Shown here piece by piece: positions 12,000 through 25,303 of a stretch of DNA of 64,000 nucleotides. A model generated the notes under the pieces. It ran no database searches. It saw only the letters and a program-made list of their open reading frames with translations, and was not told where the DNA came from. Origin of the DNA: Ascaris suum (taxonomy: Eukaryota > Nematoda > Chromadorea > Rhabditida > Ascarididae); NCBI GenBank assembly GCA_013433145.1, contig CM024180.1, forward strand, positions 3,437,001-3,501,000. The letters are read 5' to 3'. Position numbers and translations under genes: made by a program. Position 1 is the stretch's first letter. The number at the start of each line of letters is the position of its first letter.

Positions 12000-14900
12000 A
12001 CTGAGCAATAAAATTGCTTCCTTCACTTTAGAGCGCTGAATTCGAAAAGGTCTTTAGAAAAGAGAGAGGAAACGTACAAACACTTTCCACGGAATTTTAA
12101 CGTTTTAATGAGACCTTAAATAACTGAACAAATTTTTGACGAAAAATGTGATATTTAAATGAAATTATATGAAACAGCGAGCAATATTACAATCTTAGAG
12201 ATCTCATATATTAAGCAACGATTACATCTGAATGCTCACTGTTTCTGACGCACAGAGTACAACCAAACGTCAACAACTGTTTGAAAAGTTGGATTTTTTT
12301 GTCGCGATGAAAGGGGCACCCGGTGAAAACTTTTAACGACTATCAAAAGCATCATTATTTAAAGTGAATCGCTTTAGAACATCTTCGGTTCAATGGATCA
12401 ACATGAAATGTGGTACATAAGGTGAGCCTGTGGTGCGCATAGTATCCAGCAAATTGCACAAGTCCAGCTTCGCCGATTACGACAGATATTCACATACGCA
12501 GACACGCACAGACATGACATCAGCGTAATGCTCCTCTGAACAGCGAATTTGCAAAGGCCTACTCTACTTTGAGCTGAAACTTGCTTGACGAGAAGACTGG
12601 GGGGGGGGGGGTGATTTCGGCCACGAAGCGATTACCGACATTTCAACAAAATTGTGGTAAGCAAAATTTGGCGGAGGCCTTGGTCAAGCATTCAAAAATC
12701 CGATGTCTGAGGCATAAGCAAAATCTGTCGTTCTTACTTCACACCTCCAAATTCAAGCAAAAATGTGTAAAATAGGTGAGAAAAATAGCCAGATTAGGGC
12801 CACATGAGTCTCAGGTATATAAGACAGCCCTTTTACCAAGTCAGTGAAACACTTCACGGCAATCGGTGTAAGTTTTACCGACGGCACACCTGCGCACAAA
12901 GAGGTCTATGCTGTTTTAAGGATTTGCTCGAGAGAAGAAAGCAACTGAGACGCGTAAAAAAGTGACATGACGTTGCACTCCACCTGACATGTTGCCCTAT
13001 TTCGAAGGTGCAATATACCACTCCTTATATGCCTTTAGTTGTGCTTTCCGCAGTCATTCAAGCATGCTATTCATTCAAATCGTTCATCGGCAGCACTTAG
13101 AAAGCCAATAGTGGATAAAAACATATTGCTTCACACATATCACTAACTATTTAACCTGGCAGGTAAAACACAAGGCAAAGACATCACCAATTATGCCATC
13201 CCAACAATAATAACTTCACTACAATATACGTCACTGATACAATATATTCATTGCTTTTTTATCAAAAATCGCTTAATTACAGGCCGGAGTTACAGGACTT
13301 AATTACAGGACAAATATAAATAATTCAAATTAATAGACAAATATAATAAAGGCAAAACAAAATTCGTGGCTAATTTCGTTTAAAAAAAAAGCGGCATTGG
13401 TGCAATAATAGTGAGAAGGGAAACAACGCCACCAAAACACGGCGATAACGGCAATATGAATCCAAGTGCAATGAGCAATCGTGATGCATAAAAAGTGACA
13501 AGCGCAAAGTGGCACTTCACATACAACGATGCGAGCCCATCAGGTGAGCTCTCTATTTTCTTTCATTTGAAACGTTTACCCATCACTTTCAATAATATTT
13601 CCCACAACGCTTATACATCTTTCGCTGTCAATTCAATTTCAATCAACGATCGACTCACTAAGGTTACAGCACCCCAAAAGGTTGAAGACCTTCCTGTACG
13701 TCGGACTGCGCGACGCAAGGCGAAAGGGACCCCCTCCATTGGACTGTCAACAGCGTTCTTTTACGAATGAGATATCTCACATCATAAGAAATAACCCTGA
13801 ATTCGAGCAACATTTCCGTATTACAACGCATTAAAAGTTGTCAACAAAGCAAATGATGCAACATCATTGAGACGAACGGGGCGACAGCAGATTTCAGGAA
13901 TTCGTGCTATACTCTTAACCAGAATAATGCAAGAAGCTCGCTAGTCTCATGTAGAAAGAGAGAATTTTTACCTGCCCTCCATCCCCCGGCTTTCTCTCTA
14001 TGTGCGAGCATGATCCTATTCCCATCCTCGTCCTCCCCCGCATTTACTGGACACCCACTGATTTACATAACATAACATCACATAATGCATTTGAAATCTG
14101 AATAAAAGAGACAGTTGTTACTGTTTTTGATTCTTTTAATATAGCTGAAATAAGCTTGGAAACAAGGCGGAAAGCTCATTAGTCTTTAACTGCCCGATGT
14201 GGAGGGGCACAGCACTTTGCCAAAAAAACCTCACAAGGACGGCACTGCACTCCTCCCAAGTGACCAAGCAGTCTCACTAAAAAGACATTACGCAAAATTA
14301 CTTTAAACAATTCAAATGAACCGACCACTAGGGGACTATTCAAAAAATTATTGCTTCTTCGAGTTCTGATCGGCTTAAAATTAAACTTCAATCAAAAAGG
14401 TTTCTAGACTATCAGATATATACACGAGCGCTGGACGTGAACCCGATGAAGCGACCCGCATCAAGCCATCTGAGAGTGTGACCTGGTTGATTAAAGCCTG
14501 CCGCTTGGCCAATACCGGACTTACTTCATCTCCATACAATCAAGAAAACAAAAGCGCTTCCATTTCCGGCTGGCTACTGAGTTGAGATCGGATTTAAGTT
14601 CCCACTCAAATCATACACACATAAACACTGATAAGCTAATAGATAAGGTGTACTTGTAAGACGTATAAACAAATGATCACACATATAAATGCATATGTGC
14701 ATATCTCTAAATGAACGTCGGAGATTAAATTTTCCACTTTTTTATTGACAGCTAGGGTGATGAAGAGAGCGAGGGTATTCAACGTTTTATGGATCACTCA
14801 CAGTACTCATCTGGTTTCTTGAAAGTGTCGATACTACTAGTTTAAGTTTCCCTAAGTAAACAATAAACAACAAATATAAACAAGCCTGCTGCGGAAACAC

Positions 14901-16600
14901 AATCTCCACTTTACGAAAATAAACGAGGAGAATACCTTTCTTCATCTATGGGTTTACAGCTTTTAACGGCATCGAAAATCAAGCCACGAATATTAAAACA
15001 CGGATATTCTCGTATACAGGTTTTCGACTTTACAAATTTTCCATTCTGTGCAAATTTCTTTTGTTATCACAGCGGAGGAGGGATGCATTAAAAAAGGCTG
15101 CGCGATGACGCGTGCTATTTGGGTGCCGATAGGTGAGAATGTCGAGTAGCCAAAACGGACGCAGTATGTCACAAAAATGTCCAATATGCGCGAAATGCAT
15201 CGCACAACAAATGCTAGCGATGAACGCTCTGGGGAATCCACACGTCGATGTTATGCCAAAGCAAATCCCTTATTTACACTTGTCAACAACTCACAAGATC
15301 CCTTACCCCTTCTCCTCCATGGAAATTCTTTCTTCATGACAGCTGGCGCAAGTTTTCCCCAACTATTTCCTCATCCCCATAATGCAGGAACAGCTTCAGG
15401 ATGACCCTTCCTACCAATACTCCATAAATACGTAGGTAGAACGATATTCTGGCCACCTCAATCCTTCCCCAAGCAAAATTCTAACATATTAGATTGTGCA
15501 AATATTGCATAACAGCATATTTCTTAAATCTTGCCACAATGCCCACATCATATACGTTAATCTGCCTAAAGCAGAAATCGATGAAGGATGAAAAACAAGG
15601 CTGGGGAATCCTCGAAACGAAAGCAACTCCTTAAATACGGAGAGGAAAGCATAGTGGGCATAGCTTGAACGAGTGAATTAAGCATCCAGCCGAAGAAACA
15701 GTATCAGGCAAGATTCCATCGCATCATTAGATTCTCTCTTTCAGGCTGATTCGGCCATGTTCTCTCCTATACGACCAAGTTGGAAGCGAAGGCAAATGCG
15801 CAATTTCAATGTCGCTGTCCTACCTCTCCTCCTTCCAATCTGTGAAAGAACATTCATCTATCAAATCCAAAATTTAAAAAGCTGCAACAACAAGAAATTT
15901 AACTTTTTTTCTGCAACCAACAAAAACTGCAAAGATATGCGAGGCAGCTGAACAAACTCACTTGCATTTAGTGGCATATCAGCGGCCCCACAGATAACGA
16001 TGGTATAACATCGACACATGGCCCCAATACCTTTGCCATTCTGCCCCCTCCAGCAGTAGCTGGTAGAGAGATCAATGTATGAGTCGGTCTCAGCGCAAAA
16101 AAAGCTTCTAGGAACCGAAAACACGAGTCTCCATCCAAAAATCGGATGTTTAGCTAACTGATTAACTTACTATAAACAACCACAACTAGTAACTATATCA
16201 CTTCACTGTGATTGTAAACAAGCCTCATTGATTGAAACGAAACGAAATAAAATATGATAAAGTTCTTGGATAATATTAATAAATTTGACTCAAATTGCTT
16301 CGAAAATCAAAGAAATAATCTGACCTCTCATATTTGCGCATAGTTTGGGAAAGTCTCTGAAGGAGGATCTTTTCTTCGAAAAGAATTTCAGAAAAAAGTG
16401 CTAAGAAAACCCCGACACTTCAAAACAGTCATAGACGAAGACTACAAAGAAGCGATCCCGATTCACTGGAAAATTAAACTATTTCATTGAGAAACAGTCG
16501 CACGCTGAGGGTTCAGGGAATTCAAAAATCATGCACAGGAGTAGATGGCTAGGAGTGTTCTTGCCTATATTTCACCTCCCATTAAAGCACTGCCGAACTG
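12000..16600. other. Non-coding stretch upstream of Dishevelled, no supported gene
   Basis: It lies upstream of the Dishevelled start codon at 11938 and so may hold its promoter and 5' UTR, but no core promoter element could be assigned. Open frames on both strands are short and lack family motifs. A GC-richer patch near 13660-13770 is open in more than one frame and cannot be assigned. Confidence 0.45.
12599..12611. repeat. Poly-G tract, 13 nt
   Basis: Uninterrupted run of 13 G on the plus strand. Confidence 0.95.
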
Positions 16601-16632
16601 AAGTTCGGTTTACCTGCAATTTTCCCACTCAC

Positions 16633-16689
16633 CTGTTCAAAACAATCAGTTGGTCGGCAACGCATAAATTCATCCACAACTGAATATGC
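16633..16689 (-). CDS. Isolated exon-like segment, unknown gene
   Basis: A minus-strand segment of 57 nt (19 codons) has a pyrimidine-rich tract and AAG acceptor on one side and a near-perfect donor (GAACAG/GTGAGT) on the other. It encodes AYSVVDEFMRCRPTDCFEQ. It could join in phase to the Dishevelled DIX exon, but that gene already has two better 5' exons at 11938 and 10915. No partner exon was recognised within 9 kb. It may be a real exon of an unrecognised minus-strand gene, a non-coding exon, or chance. Confidence 0.25.
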
Positions 16690-16967
16690 CTTGAAACAAA
16701 TGAAAGAGTGAAGAGAGAGGGAGATATTGTGCGCAATGGTTGCCCGAGCAGATAGCGCTAGCAGGCACAACGAGGAAGGATGGCTGGCTGATTGGATGTT
16801 AAGGCGTGCTGGTTGCACTCGATGCGCACCGCTCACTCCCACACATGGTGCTGCCAATTGTCTTCGAGATGAAACACACAGACGCACAGACTCATCTTGA
16901 GTGCCGCATACCCTCATTTCAGCTGCATCGATTACTCCAATTTAGTTCCAGTAATATTTATATCGTG

Positions 16968-16979
16968 CCCCCCCCCCCC
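16968..16979. repeat. Poly-C tract, 12 nt
   Basis: Uninterrupted run of 12 C on the plus strand. Confidence 0.95.
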
Positions 16980-19193
16980 ACAATCATATGACCCATTGCA
17001 ACAAAGTTTCTAAAAGAGTAGACCCGAAGTGACCAAAACTGATTTTAATTACTATCTTGACGCTTACTAGGATATCGCATTTAATTCAGTGTTCTCTTAT
17101 TCCGAGTGACAAGGCTGATGGCTTTCAATTGTTTCTGCGAGTCTCATCATTAATTTCAATTTATAATTTGTTTGCTGTGAGCGCTGCTTTACTCTTCTTT
17201 CATCTCATCTAACTTATAGGAAATAAACACTTTACAATAGCGCATACAGTGCTTCATTTAGGCTATGAGTCACACAAAAAACTGAGAGCAAAGATCGAGA
17301 TTCGACAGCATTGGTCGATTGCTTGCCTATGTTGTAAGGAAATTCATTTACGCCTATCCACTCTGGAAATGGTTTCGAATTATAAAGAAATGCGCAAGCA
17401 GAAATATATGCGAACGAGTGGGATTGAAATAAAACAAAAAATTATAAACGAAGAAGCGGAAAATGAGGCAACGAATCCATTCCATATTGCAATCTTTTAT
17501 CGCTGCGATGCAATCGTCGCAATGATGCAATTGAGAGTCATCAAGGGTCAAATGGAGAAATAAGTCTTTTAAGCTGAACTCATCGAACCAATCCAACGGT
17601 TTTCCCCAGTGGTAATGCTAAATAATAGTAAGCCACCAACAGAAACAAATCCACAATTGCAACATTTTACTCATTGCCATTATGTAAAAAGGGATGAATC
17701 ACTTCAGACATATATGCAAATAAACGTCAATCACTTCGGCTATGTATGCAAATGAGCGTTTCAGCACATTACTCTCGATGAGGAACCCAAGTAACCAGTC
17801 AATAAAACAGCTAATAAGCCGGTAACAAAATCACGGTTTTAGTTCGAGATGAGATGGCACGTTAGATGGGGAAGCGGAGGAGGAGGGAGGTGGAGGATAA
17901 GCGGTTGGGAGAAGAAGAAGAGGGGAAGGAAGGGTGAAAAACTTGATAATTTCTAGGTAGGGCAACACAACAGCACAAACGCATTTTTGAGGCAATCGCC
18001 AAACGCGAAATGATATTAGCGTTCAGTGTGTAGAAGTTCAACGAGAGCGCCATTCTCATATACAACAAGCGATCGCCACATTCAATCGCGACTTTCTTGA
18101 GATGAATCCTTTTTCAAATCCTTCCAAATCCTTTGCAGCTCAAAATGAACAAATCTTATGCCTGAAAAACAAATAAACAAAAAGTACCTTTGAGGTTGGC
18201 AGGCATTCAAAATATATTCTTCAGCAATTCAAAGACCACTATTGAAACTTCTAAAGCGATTATCGGATATCGGCTAAGAGTGAAGGGACGATGACTGGGA
18301 AGGGAAGAACAATCGAGGTGAAAAATATTGCGATTCTCAAAAATCTAACCTCGGTACCAACCTACGTGAATATCCCTCGTCGATGAAATTAAAGAATAAT
18401 GGCATGAATAATCCCGATGTGGAATGCTCCTAATTAATGCACCTGCAAATACTGCTGGCGAAGTTGTAAAAATGAAACCTGCTGCACTATTCAATTCATT
18501 TTCCCTTAGAAAATCCATTGAACTTAAAACCAAGTAACATTACAAAGAACGTTAACAACACCGTACACAAGTTGCATAAGCCTTGGCGAGACGTAGACAA
18601 GAGCGAGAAGAGGAAAACAGAAAGAGTGGGGGAGAGAAAGATTTAAGAGACCTCTTCACTCCAACTATTTGAAGCGTCCGGCTGCAAAAACATCTAGCAC
18701 ACAGCAATTCAAGCAAATTGACTTTTGGATGCAAGAAAAAAATATATAAATCTTCCTGTCGCATACAATAAAAGTTCTAGCTCAAGCTCAGGTTGAAGCT
18801 CAAAATAATCGAAAAGGGTTCAATAAATTAAACGCAAGCTGTGGTTGTCAAAAACGAGTGCATAATAAATGAGCGCACAATTCAACATTTTAAAAAAACG
18901 TTAAATCGCTCAAAGACGAAGAACGTTATAACTGTGTTGGAGAATGGCTTCTCCTATGCAGCTGAAAAACGCATTTGGTTATAACGGCGCAAATGCCCAT
19001 GCTAAAAAAGTTGCTTCATCAACTGTGAAGGTCCAATTTTATCACAGGCGAATGTAGTTATCTTCTTATATTGATAACATATGTTCCCATTCAGCAGTTA
19101 TCAATAGAGCCAGAAAGATGATGACGGGGAGGGAAGGAGGAGGGGGGAGACAGTAAAGAAAGAGTGGAAGGGAATTTACAAGGAGGGGGAAGA

Positions 19194-19204
19194 GGGGGGG
19201 GGGG
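19194..19204. repeat. Poly-G tract, 11 nt, in G/A-rich stretch
   Basis: Run of 11 G at the end of a G/A-rich segment beginning near 19120 that holds several shorter G runs, so it has potential to form G-quadruplexes. Confidence 0.9.
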
Positions 19205-20368
19205 CGAAATCATCACCACCTAGGAGTGCTCAAGATGCACGTTTTACTTCACCTTTTACTCAGCACCAAGCGGCACGATGTGCAACAACTCGAATGAAAT
19301 GCGTTAATGAATGTTAAAAACTTCCTCATCACCTGTTGGACATTATAAGCAACTCATGGAATAATAAAATTATTCCACTCGATTGCTCTAGCAATAAAAT
19401 CATCGACTGCTTGATGACGTCATAGAGGATATGCAAATTCGAGCAATGAAATAACTCGTTAAATTCGAAAAACTGGCTCAACATAACAAAATGAGCAACG
19501 TCCACATCCACATTTACAGGAAATACCGCACTCATCTAGCAGAAATGACAGATGGTCATTGAACGGTCAATAGCTGTTCACTTAAACGCTCCGCTCTCAT
19601 AATACGAGTGATGGAAAAGACAGTGCTAAATGAAGAGCACACAGAGTGGCGTATAGAGTTTCTCAATTCTCGAGCACGAGATCATAATCGTATCTAATGA
19701 CCACTCGCATTATTTATTCATCTGATACATAATGCATCAATACTCGTACAACACATTATTTTTCTGAGTATTAATTAGTCAGATGATTAATATTAATTAA
19801 TAGTGGTTAATTAGACGAGAGAAATATAAAAATTCAACAGGTATTCATAATTACCTTTAAGGTGTGCAACGCTAAAGTTACCAAAACTATACGCATTTCT
19901 TTATTATGATCCCCTTATCATCTTTTATCAGTTGGAAGGCTGGAAGAAGTACGGCTATTCTGATTCAACGTTTGTGTGGAATTTTCGCAAAACATCAAAA
20001 ACGAACTAAACGGGGAAGCACATCAAGAAGACTGCCACAAAATGCGCTTTCTACTATTTCGCGCAGCATGGTAATTCGAAGCATAAATTCGACCAATCAC
20101 ACAACAAAAATTTAATCATTAAATCCTGCGGCGCTCATAACTGCACACAGTTTCGCTGACACAGAGTAAATCCAACTTGAAGAAACGACCTGAGGCCACA
20201 TCTGCTAACCTAAAGTAGTTTAACTTCAATCATTCATAAGCAGAAACTACTGAAAGGTACGTATGTACACCTGTACACAAACCTGTGTAGGCACAATGAA
20301 AAGTTTCGACAGAAATGCTTTTCATTAATTTCGTTAACTGATGGGAAGCGGCGTTTTGGCAGGAGCAA

Positions 20369-20383
20369 GGGGGGGGGGGGGGG
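20369..20383. repeat. Poly-G tract, 15 nt
   Basis: Uninterrupted run of 15 G on the plus strand. Confidence 0.95.
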
Positions 20384-23300
20384 AGGGGACATTTTCTAAT
20401 GTAAACATCATCACCGTTTTTATATGGAAAGAAAAGGAAGCTGCAATCCCTTCCTCCTTAATTCAGTACAATAAACAAATAAAAAGGTAATATTTAATTA
20501 TTTTTCAATGATACAACGAGTGATTTACAGTGTTGCAAATGAGCTCATATGAACGCATTCTCTCAACATTACAATCGACGAGGAGAATCATAGCGCTCAA
20601 GAAAAGAGAAGAACTACGGAAATACCCACTCGAACAAATCAAAAGTACAATCTCTCGTTGAGGAGAGAGGGACGGTGGTGGGGAGGGGGGAAGGGCCGCA
20701 GAAGGCGATTCAACTAAACCATAAAGTTATCAATGCCATAAAACAACTACATCTGCAAATCAGCACACCACCGAAAGAATGATATGTCTCCTAAATGCTA
20801 AACGAGAATTAACCGCATCCCCTCTCCTCTCAATCGGCGCAATATTCTAGCGGTCTTTTGATGCGCTAAATTATTACGACCTATAAGCGAAAAAAAAAAT
20901 CCAATTGTAAAAAAATTCCAAAGAAAAAACCATTCAAAAAATTATGCGAAGAAAAATTTATCCGAATGAAACGACGGGAAAAAAGACCACCTAAAAAAAT
21001 TAGAAAAAAACGTTCCATAGAAATTCCAGAAAGAAATCAATCAGTTTAGCAATGAATTCAATTCAATGTCGCATCGGTCGTCGCAAATTTAACTTTTCAA
21101 CGCGTAAATAATCAAAAAATTTGCTGCAATTAGCTACACAATGTTACGTATATAAAAATTTTCGGGATATATTCGCTCAATGAAACATCAAACGACTTTT
21201 TGCTTACCGCAATGTAAAGAAGGACAACTGGAGAAGGATCTTCACTTCCATCCTTTATTTCCGTTTTTGATATGCAAAGCAAATTAAATTATTTTTTAAA
21301 TAAAGGCAAGTGAGGCAAAGGGCTAGATGAGAGCTACTTTCGTCTCGGCGCTCAATGGGTAGTCTAAGCAGCCAAGAAGGGATTACAGGGAAAGGGTGGG
21401 GATTGATACCTCTCTTTACAAAAATATTTGTTGCAGCAATACACCACCTATTTTACTGCGCAATGCTGCCTATCAGTAAAGCTTCCCATACTGAAACTAC
21501 AACACTTACATTATACAATGCTTTCAAGGCATTTATAACACGCGCTTGTGTTATAAAACAATGTTATTTTCCGTGTTACAATTTCAAACACATTGTATAT
21601 ATTTGATGCTGCATAAATTATCCTTAAATTATAATTACTAACGCACTCTAAAATGCCTTACAATTACTTCATGTAATAGCATAACTAATAACGTTGAGAT
21701 AATTTATAATACAAACGACTGGCAATATAGGTGACTTGGCACTTTATGACGACCTATTAACAAAGCTCAAAAAACATATTACACCTCTGTTCCCATATCT
21801 GTGTGGCCAATATGCCCAATATGGCCTAAACATATCACATATATGGCGAGTGTTTCGTCTCATTTGGCAATTAAGTTGATCACTCGAAGCATTATTGCCA
21901 CATATCTCTTTAGAGCGTGTAATTCGCTGTCTTATGTGAAACTCAAATCGGCCTACCTCTTACTTAAGAAGATGAGAACGATATATTGCAGAAGTGAGAC
22001 GATTCTCTGAAAAATTTCACTGCTCTCCAAGGCAGCCAATAAATGATAGACGATTCTGCTTGAACTGACTTTATTAGATTCCCGCTGAAAATTTCGGCAA
22101 TATAATTAAAACTGCGAACAGAAATTGGTCTCATCTATGGCAACCATTAATCTCCGAAATGCAAAAATTTTTAATTATTTCTCAAAAATATTTCATTCTG
22201 ACACTTACTTTAAAGGAAGTAATTAAACAGTCACTACGATCGCGAAATTATTGACTAGCAATCAAACTTCATTACTTCCTTGTGAAGTAATACAGCGCGA
22301 ATGTTGCTTCAAATAAATCTGTAATGAATTTCTAATAAAGTATTGTTACTCTCTTAGAAATCAATATCATATATATGCAGGAAGTCCAAATCCGAACAAC
22401 GGCCATCTTCCAGCAGCATCCCAAATTCAAACACTTTAAACGTCGAACAGATTCCCGGTAATTCTATACTGAACTATTTCTATACTTCATCCAACTATCG
22501 AAGTACTCGTTAAACCGTATTACTCTATATTTTTTGCAGTTTTTCTTACAATCTCTCGCAGTATAATATTTTCCACCTCATGCAAGAATGTAATTTTATG
22601 CAAAAACTGTACTGCACTAATGCATCGCTCAAAAGTATAAAAAAGATTACACCTGGAAACTGAAAGGACTAAATAACATAAAGACAATAAAACAGGTAAT
22701 AAATGAGTTTAGCAAACACATGATAGCAGTAATCCCAAGTTTGCAGACAAGTACAGGTGTACACAAATAATACAACTGCTAATCATAAAAATTTTGCAAT
22801 TGCATTAGCATTCTGAAAGCAACTGGCACGATATGAGTTCTCAGGTTTTTTTTTATTTGACCAACCAATTGCATAAATTAGCAATAAATAATAAAATATA
22901 TGGAATAGAGGCTTCGTATTTTCAATTACGGCCGACCACAGGTATAAAGACCATCATCTTGCGACTTTATCGGCATGACATTAAAATTCAATACACGTGA
23001 AGTTTATGAAAATTTTGTGGCATATTTGACTGATTATAACTCAATTCAAAATTAATCGATGGAAGCGGGTCATTTCATGGTGTGTATATTACATCCATCA
23101 AAACTTTGTAATTCTATTTTGAGTAATTTCCGAACGGAAACTAAGAGAGAAGGAGGCAGACAGACATACACAGACATATGCGCAGACACGGCGTTGTCAG
23201 ACTTTTCACGTCTGTCAACAATGCAAAGTCATTTGTGTAATGAAAAAAAGAAAAGAAAGATCATTGTGAGCATTCGGTGAGACAAACATCCGCTCGCACG

Positions 23301-23707
23301 ACCTGACCGTTTATGACACCGATACAAATAAGCATCATAACAGCAGAATACACTAGGCGTCAAAGAGTTTTTAACAACCTGCATAGTTTTTTGATAGTTC
23401 TCGAGATAACGAAGAAGGTAAATATACTATTACATTTACGGCTTGTGATGACTTGCGGAAATTACAAGTGCTCAAAATGCCAAGCGTTATCCTATTTACC
23501 TGAGCATATCTTGACGCATTTTAATGCCAGCAGGTGTGCCAATAATTGCACACTATGGTATTGAAAACTTCTGACATAAAACGGTCGAAATAATTCACGA
23601 ATGAAAAAAATAAACAGCCACGTGCTTACAGGTGCGAAGAATGGACAGACGGGAAGAATCAAAGATGCAGCGAAACGTTATTAAAAGAAAAACTCGCAAT
23701 GAACAAG

Positions 23708-23720
23708 CCCCCCCCCCCCC
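23708..23720. repeat. Poly-C tract, 13 nt
   Basis: Uninterrupted run of 13 C at the edge of a GC-rich patch (about 23700-23880). Confidence 0.95.
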
Positions 23721-24035
23721 TAACCGGTCCGTCTTGGCCCATTTCCTCGCGCTTGGCCTCATGAAAACGGTGACAACCATTTAGCCAATCCTCCACCCCC
23801 ACAACAATCCAACACAACCCACGCTTGCAAGGTGCGCGCCGCAGTGCGTCCAAATATTCGCAGCGCTTGCCCCTTTATACCGTAATTTGTTCGCCATTAA
23901 CATAAGAATCGTTTGAAGATTCACTTTAATTCATTTCAAATTGTCTTTCTATGCCTACAAGGAAGCAGAGAGGAGGGGGCATTGAATTGTTGGTGATATC
24001 TTTTCGAGGGGTTTTCTCAAGAAGAGGGCGATGGA

Positions 24036-24060
24036 GGGGGGGGGGGGGGGGGGGGGGGGG
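24036..24060. repeat. Poly-G tract, 25 nt (longest in window)
   Basis: Uninterrupted run of 25 G on the plus strand, preceded by G/A-rich sequence. Tracts of this kind are known from nematode genomes such as C. elegans, where the FANCJ-type helicase DOG-1 protects them from deletion. The exact length in any assembly is uncertain. Confidence 0.95.
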
Positions 24061-25303
24061 TATGTCAGCAGGAGCTTTATCAGTTCAACCTTTTTCACAT
24101 TCTACTTTTGTTTCTTGCTTCTATTGGTTTTTTTCGTTTTTTAAAGTAATTCACTAATGTTTACCTCATTTGTGATGTGTACGATGCGCTATGTTCTAAT
24201 TAGCGCTTCCGATGTAAGCACCTCTCCCCAGTATCACCTTCACAGCGTTTGCTCTCGTCCAACTTGTCGATGTTCATACATTTTCTGCAGGTAAACGAAT
24301 AGGTAGAATTTCCTATAGGTAGAAGGCGAAGAAATAACGGCACTGCATTTATTCATATGCGTTTCGTGTTTATCGTTTATGATTAATCTCCTAGGCGTTG
24401 GTTATGCGTATTGTTTTTCACACTGTGAACGAGTGTTGAAAAGGATACAACCCTGTTGTGAGATATCACACCGGTACCACCTCAATAAAGTTTTCGCTCA
24501 GAGGATATTCTATAGTTTAGGTTAAAGGTTTTCTGCAAACAGTTGATTTCTACAAGAATTCTCAAAAGCATATAATTAGAACGTCATTTATGATCAGCTT
24601 ATCTGAGCCGTACTCAGAATTTATCTTTTTACTCACATCGGTCGATTCGACGACGAACTTGACATGTGGAAATTTTTGTGGGAAGCACACTTTCCTGGAA
24701 TATGGGTAAGGTGTGATTCTTATGAAGGTGTGATTCTGCGATGTAAATTACATTCATCGAATCTCGAAGATTCGCAAATTGAACCTAACGACTGAATAAG
24801 AAGAGAACAGAGAAAAGACAAACATCAGCAGACACGATGTATGCGTTTACAAAATATGCCCAAAGAGGAACTTTCGTTCGTTTGCTTACATTTGTTCATA
24901 GAACTTTCGTCAACCGAGTGCCCCTTCCTGCAACTATCAGTGAACGAATTTTTTGCTAGTTTCTTTAAATTATTACTCGTCATGTCCTCGAAGTGTGCAT
25001 GAAATAATACTGCTTAGGAGGATGAGCCGTTAAAAACACCCACTGTTCATCGTGGAATCGATTGGGAAAGGAGTATTCAAGAATCAAAGATATTTTTATC
25101 TCAGAATCTTTCCTTTTCATGAACAGTCATATCATTTTCCCTTTCAGCAAAAACTTTCTTCTTTCTCATAAAGTTTCCAGCTCTCCAGATCCTTGACCTT
25201 GAAGTTTTTACCTGTATTAGGCCGTAAGGTATAGTTTGAGGATGAATGTCTTGAGGTTTGCTCCTCTCAGCGTCGTCACTGCAAGATGGTTCCATAACAA
25301 AAA

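Larger units (their letters stand above)
16700..25300. other. Long non-coding stretch, no supported gene
   Basis: About 8.6 kb of AT-rich sequence with several poly-G or G/A-rich tracts. The longest open frame (17249-17563, plus, 104 codons) is lysine- and glutamate-rich, has no known motif, and is of a length expected by chance at this composition. A locally GC-rich patch at about 23700-23880 sits beside a poly-C tract and could be a promoter region or an unrecognised exon. The 3' end of this stretch should contain the promoter of the REXO2-like gene. Confidence 0.45.

Noticed and set aside
14490..14520. ACCTGGTTGAT followed by CTGCC, recalling the 5' end of 18S rRNA
   Set aside because: The match breaks after 11 bases and nothing downstream resembles small-subunit rRNA.
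16633..16689. Use of this segment as the Dishevelled first exon
   Set aside because: It is in phase with the DIX exon, but exons at 11938-11874 and 10915-10789 supply a start codon and join to DIX with better sites and matching phases.
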